From assembly GCA_019671005.1 (NCBI GenBank), contig CM033712.1:72862479-72926478 (forward strand): a DNA stretch of 64,000 nt. The letters are read 5' to 3'. The notes under the pieces are model-generated. The model made no database searches. It had not been told where the DNA came from and saw only the letters and a list, made by a program, of their open reading frames with translations. Both the position numbers and the translations under genes were made by a program. Below are positions 59,735 to 64,000 of the stretch, one piece after another. This stretch comes from Hibiscus mutabilis. Lineage: Eukaryota; Streptophyta; Magnoliopsida; Malvales; Malvaceae. Each line of letters begins with the position of its first letter. The first letter of the stretch is position 1.

Positions 59735-59806
59735 ATGGATACGGGTGGATTGACCCATACGGGTATATCAACAACATCCGGAGAAGATTTATATAGGATT
59801 TGGTGA
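59735..59806 (+). other. possible upstream ORF in the MED26 leader (23 codons)
   Basis: An ATG in a fair context (ACCCATGGA) opens a 23-codon frame beginning MDTGGLTHTG and ending in TGA at 59804-59806. It lies 600 bases before the MED26 start, in what appears to be the long leader of the gene. Whether this part is transcribed or removed by a leader intron is not known. Confidence 0.35.
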
Positions 59807-60402
59807 TCTGTTGAAAGAGGCTGACAGCTTTTGGCTACAACAGTTGATCGAAATATTTCGTTTTCCTTTCCATCAAATTTCTTTTTTTTTTTGCTACAGT
59901 TTTTTGTTTTCAGTTCTCGTTTTCGGGTAAGCTTTTGGGTGCTACAGGTGCCTCTTGATTTTCCCTTTTTTTAATTTTTATTTTGATGCTAGATTTTCTT
60001 TCTGATTCTGGGAAATGAATATCATCCCAAGTGTTTAGTTATCGTTTGTCTTTAGGTGGTGGCATTATTTTTGGGTTTTTTATTTTGAAGATTTCTTTAC
60101 AGTTTAGTTTGTCTTTTCTCGAGAAAATTTGAAGGGGTTTTCCTGGAAAGTTATTTTCTTTCGTGTTTGTTTACCAGAATCTGCGTAAAACACAAACAGC
60201 CCAGATTTTGTTTCCATTCCGATCATCCTGTTTCGTCATCGGAGTACTGAAAAGCTATGATTTTGACGGCTTGAGTTTGATCCTATATAGAGAAAAATTG
60301 AGTAGGATTGGAATCTGATTCTGTTGATCTGAATTGGATTGACCCCTTTTTTGTTCCTTTTTAATCTTGATTTCGTCAAAAAGGTAGGAAGAAAGGGGGG
60401 AA

Positions 60403-63003
60403 ATGGCGATGAAAGGTTGGCCATTAGAGCAATGGAGGGGTTATTTTCGGACAGCAAACTCGGACATATTTGATATAATTGATCATGCTATTACGGTAGC
60501 CGCTTTAGATTGTCCTAAGGAGTTTAGATTGCGAAGAGATCGAATTGCTGAGAAGCTTTTCACTTGCAAATTCACTCGGTGTTCGGGCTGTGATCGGGTT
60601 GAGTTGGTCGTACCCGAGTATGAAGACGTAGACGATAACGCTCGAGCCGGCAGCTGCCATACGAGCTTCAAAGAGGAAGCTGATGAAGAATTCGAGGCAG
60701 GTGGTAGCAAAGAGAGCAAAGCTAATAGTAGCAGAGATGAACCTTTGATGAATCAAATTGTTAGTAATTATAGCTTTGGAGAAGCTGAGGCTTTGACCGA
60801 TGAAATCGAAGAAGAGTCAATGATTGTTGGTGAAGTGTTTAGGATCAAAGAGATTCTTCACAATTGTCAAGATGAGGTTTGTATTTTAGAGGGTTTTGAA
60901 CATATAGTTCTTTATGGTATCTGTATAAATTATAATTTTTGACTGATAGTTTCTTGTGTTATTAATGTTAACCGCAGCCGGATTCCGTCTTGTTCGAATC
61001 GTTGAGGAAGCTTCAATTAATGGTTTTGACAGTGGATACTCTCGAGGTCCTTTGAACGACACATTTTCCCTTGTTTTAAGTTGGTTTTTGCCATTCTAAT
61101 GCTTGGACTAAAACATGGTACTTCATACTTTGTTTCCATTTTCAGGCAACTGGGATCGGGAAGGCCGTTAATCATGTCAGAAAGCATTCATCGAAGCAGA
61201 TTCGCAATCTTTCTCAAACTCTCATCGAGTACGAGTCTGTTTCATTTGCTGCAATGAAGTTGAATGCTTGATTATGTTATGTGATAAACATGATATCTAA
61301 TGCATGTATTTAATGTGCCCGGCTTCATAATTGACGATCATATATAAGATGTTAAAGTGTTAAACTGTTAGCTCCGAGTAAATGACGGATTCACTTTTAC
61401 CCAGTCCGTCTTTTCCGTTAGTATTAATTGTTGTTGCAGGGAACTGTTTGATTATGTTATGTGATAAACAAGATATGTAACACATGTATTTAATGAGCTC
61501 GGCTTCATAATGGTCGATCATATTAGTTGTTAAAGTGTTCAACTGTTAGCTCCGAGTAAATGACGTATTGACTTTTCCTCACTCTTCTTTTCCGTTAGAA
61601 TGAACTTTACTGGTTGAACAACATACTTTAGTTTCTTCTTTTTCGATCGGTTGCTTATGACCTAAGAATATTTAATAGCATTTCTTGTGGCAATACATTC
61701 TATTATTTATGTTGTCTGGAAACATGTACGGACGCAAGTTACACCCGGTTTTGTGGATTGCAGTGGATGGAAGGAATTGGTGGATGAGTGGGTTAGTGCT
61801 ACAAAGGCTTTCGCTGGTAGGAAATAGTTTATTGGTATTTGGCAATTCATGGAAACCGACATTGCTCCATTTCAGTTTTTCATTTATTTGTGAATTTGTG
61901 AATGAAGGGGTTACTCCGGAATCTATGAATCCGTCTGTTGTTGATGAGGAAGAAGTACAAGAGGAGGAGGAAGAAGAAGGGCTTCCATCTCCTCCTTTAG
62001 ATGTAGGAGCTTTCTTCGCTACTCAACCTACATCAATGGAGCTCTCGCAGGTCTTGCTTTTTAAATCTTTACGTATTTGTTCTTTTCAACATTCGTATTT
62101 GAAGAACGGCATGCCGTTATGCTCGTGGACTGATTGGAATTACTTTTTCTCCTTTGTCGCCGGTGATGTGTTATGTGAAGTTTTTCGATGGCATGGATGA
62201 TGACGGAAGTGAGTTGAATTCTCACTTTAATGCTTCTCTTAGATAGTTTGGTTTCTATATTCAAATTCCATGTTTAGATTCTCGATTATGATTGGAGAAT
62301 GTTGTTTCAGATCCTGGTAGCAGTGGGGATTTCATCAAGAACTGGAATAAGGGAAGAAAACCATCAGAGGAGAATCGGAATTCTTTGAAACAAAAACTGC
62401 AGACATCAAGTGAAGCAAATCTGCTCACAAAGGATGATAAGAGGCAACAACAAATGAAGAGACAAGAACCCGTTGCAAAGCCTAATAGCAGGCTATTGAA
62501 CACAAATGTTGTGTCCGGGAGACCTCCAAAACATAATATCGAGCAAAAGGCCTACAACGAATCTAAGTTGGTTCAGAAACCCGATAAAATGGATGTCCAG
62601 GAGAAGCCCTTCCGCGGTCAACAAGATGTAAGTGAAACAATCTCCTTGTACTTCAATCAGGCACCTTCACACATTTTTTTTTCTTATCACTGCTCTTCTT
62701 TAATCAGAAACTCAAGACTTCAGATGAAGAGCGAAAGCTCGAGGCAACAAAAAGGAAGCTACAAGAGCGATATCAACAAGTCGAGAATGGTTCGTCTCTT
62801 GCCCTCTAACTTCTGTATGAATCCTCCATTATTCGACTCAAAACTGTTGACAACTTCTGACATTTTACGTGTTAACAGCCAAGAGGAAGCGGACGGTACA
62901 AATGATGGAGTTACATGACCTCCCAAAACAAGGGTCGGGCCACAAAAACCCATATTTGAAACATGGTAACCATAACCGACAATGGGCGAATGGAAGGAGA
63001 TAA
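60403..63003 (+). CDS. Mediator subunit 26, MED26b-like (TFIIS N-terminal domain protein)
   Basis: Nine exons (60403-60876, 60978-61046, 61146-61228, 61764-61816, 61908-62050, 62181-62208, 62311-62627, 62708-62789 and 62879-63003) join to 457 aa. The N-terminus (MAMKGWPLEQWRGYFRTANS, then SDIFDIIDHAI and CPKEFRLRRDRIAEKLF) is the plant MED26 signature. The LW/TFIIS-N helical bundle covers about 143-223 (ESLRKLQLMVLTVDTLEATG, KHSSKQIRNLSQTLIDGWKE). An acidic run (EEVQEEEEEEG) lies near 245, and a basic coiled stretch (RKLEATKRKLQERYQQVENA, then KRKRT) near 395-421. Mediator couples transcription factors to RNA polymerase II, and MED26 contacts elongation factors through the LW domain in animals. 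The fifth-exon acceptor (ATGAAG|GGGTTACTCC) is the least certain junction but preserves frame. Nuclear protein. Confidence 0.88.
61270..61605. repeat. diverged tandem duplication (period 180) in MED26 intron 3
   Basis: The phrase GATTATGTTATGTGATAAAC starts at 61270 and again at 61450. Both copies continue through CGGCTTCATAAT, GTTAAAGTGTT and CTGTTAGCTCCGAGTAAATG. The copies differ at many sites, so the duplication is old. Confidence 0.85.
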
Positions 63004-63052
63004 GTCTCTCTACCCCGTGTAGATTGCCTTCCTAGTTTCTTCCATTGTTACC

Positions 63053-63058
63053 AATAAA
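63053..63058 (+). terminator. putative polyadenylation signal of MED26
   Basis: AATAAA 50 bases after the stop codon. A longer 3'UTR reaching about 63420 is equally possible, since T-rich text continues. Confidence 0.35.
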
Positions 63059-63486
63059 CACAAATGGCAAGCACGGGGACCTAATCAAATAATGAGCATT
63101 CTTTTATTTCGATGATCAAGTTAACAAGGCAACAAAGAGGGACATTCCGAAGAAACGGAAACGAGCTTTCATTCGATTGAGTCCGTAGTAGATTTTGAAA
63201 CTTTTTGAGGTATAGGTGGACTTTTTTACTTCTTTACTGCAATGCTTAGACAGGAACCACAGAAATGATGGGTAAAACCACTCATTTGAAGGCTGTTAAA
63301 GTCGTTGAATCTGTGTACAGAACATGAACCCTAATTTTTTACCCATCTTTTTTATTGACTTATCAACATGCTTTTCTCCCCCATAACCTTACTTGAACCT
63401 ACATGTAATAAGTGTTTAATGAAGCGATGATACCAATATCTTTTAAGCTCTCGGTTTAACCGACCACCGGTGTCGTGATAAATGAC

Positions 63487-63534
63487 TTGTCCGAATTTAA
63501 CTCAGAAATCTGTTTTCGAGTTAAATTCGGACAA
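63487..63534. repeat. perfect 17-bp inverted repeat
   Basis: TTGTCCGAATTTAACTC (63487-63503) and its exact reverse complement (63518-63534) are separated by 14 bases. It lies about 480 bases downstream of the MED26 stop. It could fold as an RNA hairpin in a long 3'UTR or be a relic of a tiny inverted-repeat element. Confidence 0.85.
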
Positions 63535-64000
63535 CTCTTTCTCTCCTTTCCAAAAAGAGCTCCACCAATAATGGTGAGGATAAGATTTGATTGCAAACCC
63601 CTTGTAAAAGGTTTCTTTCTTTTAGGTCGGATACTTTGTTTTTGTGGGTAGATATTTCTAGATACATAGTAATAAATTTTTTGTTTAATATCGAGATTTG
63701 ATTCGATTCTCATCAACAGTTTCCGTATCTAAAAAAAATCAAATTTATTTAACAAGAATGTAACATATGCTTTTCTTTTTAGACAATGTGAAAGGTGGTG
63801 ATTGAAGGATGGCAACGCTTATCATGTCCGTAACACATCTCAAAATTTATGGACGGATGCAATGTCCTGTATATTGAATTTATTTTATTCTTATCTATGA
63901 AATATTCCCAATAAAATAAATAAATGAATATTTCCATTATAATATAATATTCCCCCAGTATTGTTATTTTTATCAAGTTATTTAATAAAAAGTTAAATTA
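63535..64000. other. AT-rich intergenic DNA at the window end
   Basis: No gene is seen. Short ORFs on the minus strand show no recognisable domain. Confidence 0.5.

Noticed and set aside
60483..60756. Two minus-strand ORFs (78 and 83 codons) across MED26 exon 1
   Set aside because: They are antisense shadows of a well-supported coding exon.
1..64000. CRISPR arrays, bacterial operons, phage or organelle insertions
   Set aside because: No regularly spaced identical repeats, no bacterial-type gene clusters, and no chloroplast or mitochondrial gene fragments were recognised.
1..64000. Endogenous viral (pararetrovirus) sequence
   Set aside because: The only reverse-transcribing-element proteins seen are copia-like gag and gypsy integrase with LTRs; no viral movement or coat protein text was recognised.

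Overview
The window is nuclear DNA of a flowering plant, almost certainly a eudicot. It is AT-rich and gene-poor. Its genes have short introns with plant-type splice sites, and the spaces between them are filled with degenerate transposable elements, foldback elements and AT microsatellites. The protein families (a PIN auxin carrier, a bHLH106-type factor, a plant MED26) and the character of the LTR elements, including LTRs crowded with GTATCGATAC-like motifs, remind me of Malvaceae such as cotton. That family-level guess is inference only.

Six protein-coding genes can be assembled exon by exon, and all six remain in frame from ATG to stop. In order they are: (1) an F-box protein, + strand, 8514-10173, 5 exons, 391 aa; (2) a DUSP12/YVH1-type dual-specificity phosphatase, - strand, 10883-13315, 6 coding exons plus a 5'UTR exon, 363 aa, convergent with the first; (3) a bHLH106/107-type transcription factor, - strand, 25609-26931, 2 exons, 237 aa; (4) a long-loop PIN auxin efflux carrier, - strand, 43412-45886, 6 exons, 586 aa; (5) 3-hydroxy-3-methylglutaryl-CoA lyase, + strand, 50760-55132, 7 coding exons, 358 aa, with one GC-AG intron; (6) a Mediator subunit 26 (MED26b-like), + strand, 60403-63003, 9 exons, 457 aa, with a possible short uORF. 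They are ordinary housekeeping and developmental genes and form no operon or obvious pathway. The F-box, bHLH and HMG-CoA lyase genes do recall neighbourhoods on Arabidopsis chromosome 2.

The intergenic DNA is layered. 1-5125 holds degenerate telomere-like TTTAGGG sequence and small inverted repeats. 5126-7426 is a foldback element with long inverted arms, carrying a nested hAT-type MITE. 16589-20537 looks like a large LTR, possibly a solo LTR, followed by a foldback MITE at about 20570-21190. 27973-37209 is a decayed, reverse-oriented copia-like element that has gag but no pol. It is bounded by a CAATG target duplication and invaded by a truncated Ty3/gypsy element (28725-32987). A second hAT MITE with a near-perfect 8-bp target duplication lies at 38121-38614, and a nested foldback lies at 40150-41230. 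A piece of the 5-7 kb foldback family sits just upstream of the HMG-CoA lyase gene.

I found no convincing new biological system. The most unusual observations concern the history and structure of the repeats: the three-LTR copia locus, its palindrome-rich LTRs and the nested foldbacks. Smaller ones are a triplicated segment in a 5'UTR intron, the GC-AG intron and the MED26 leader ORF. All homology calls are from reading the sequence and from memory of the families; no search was run.
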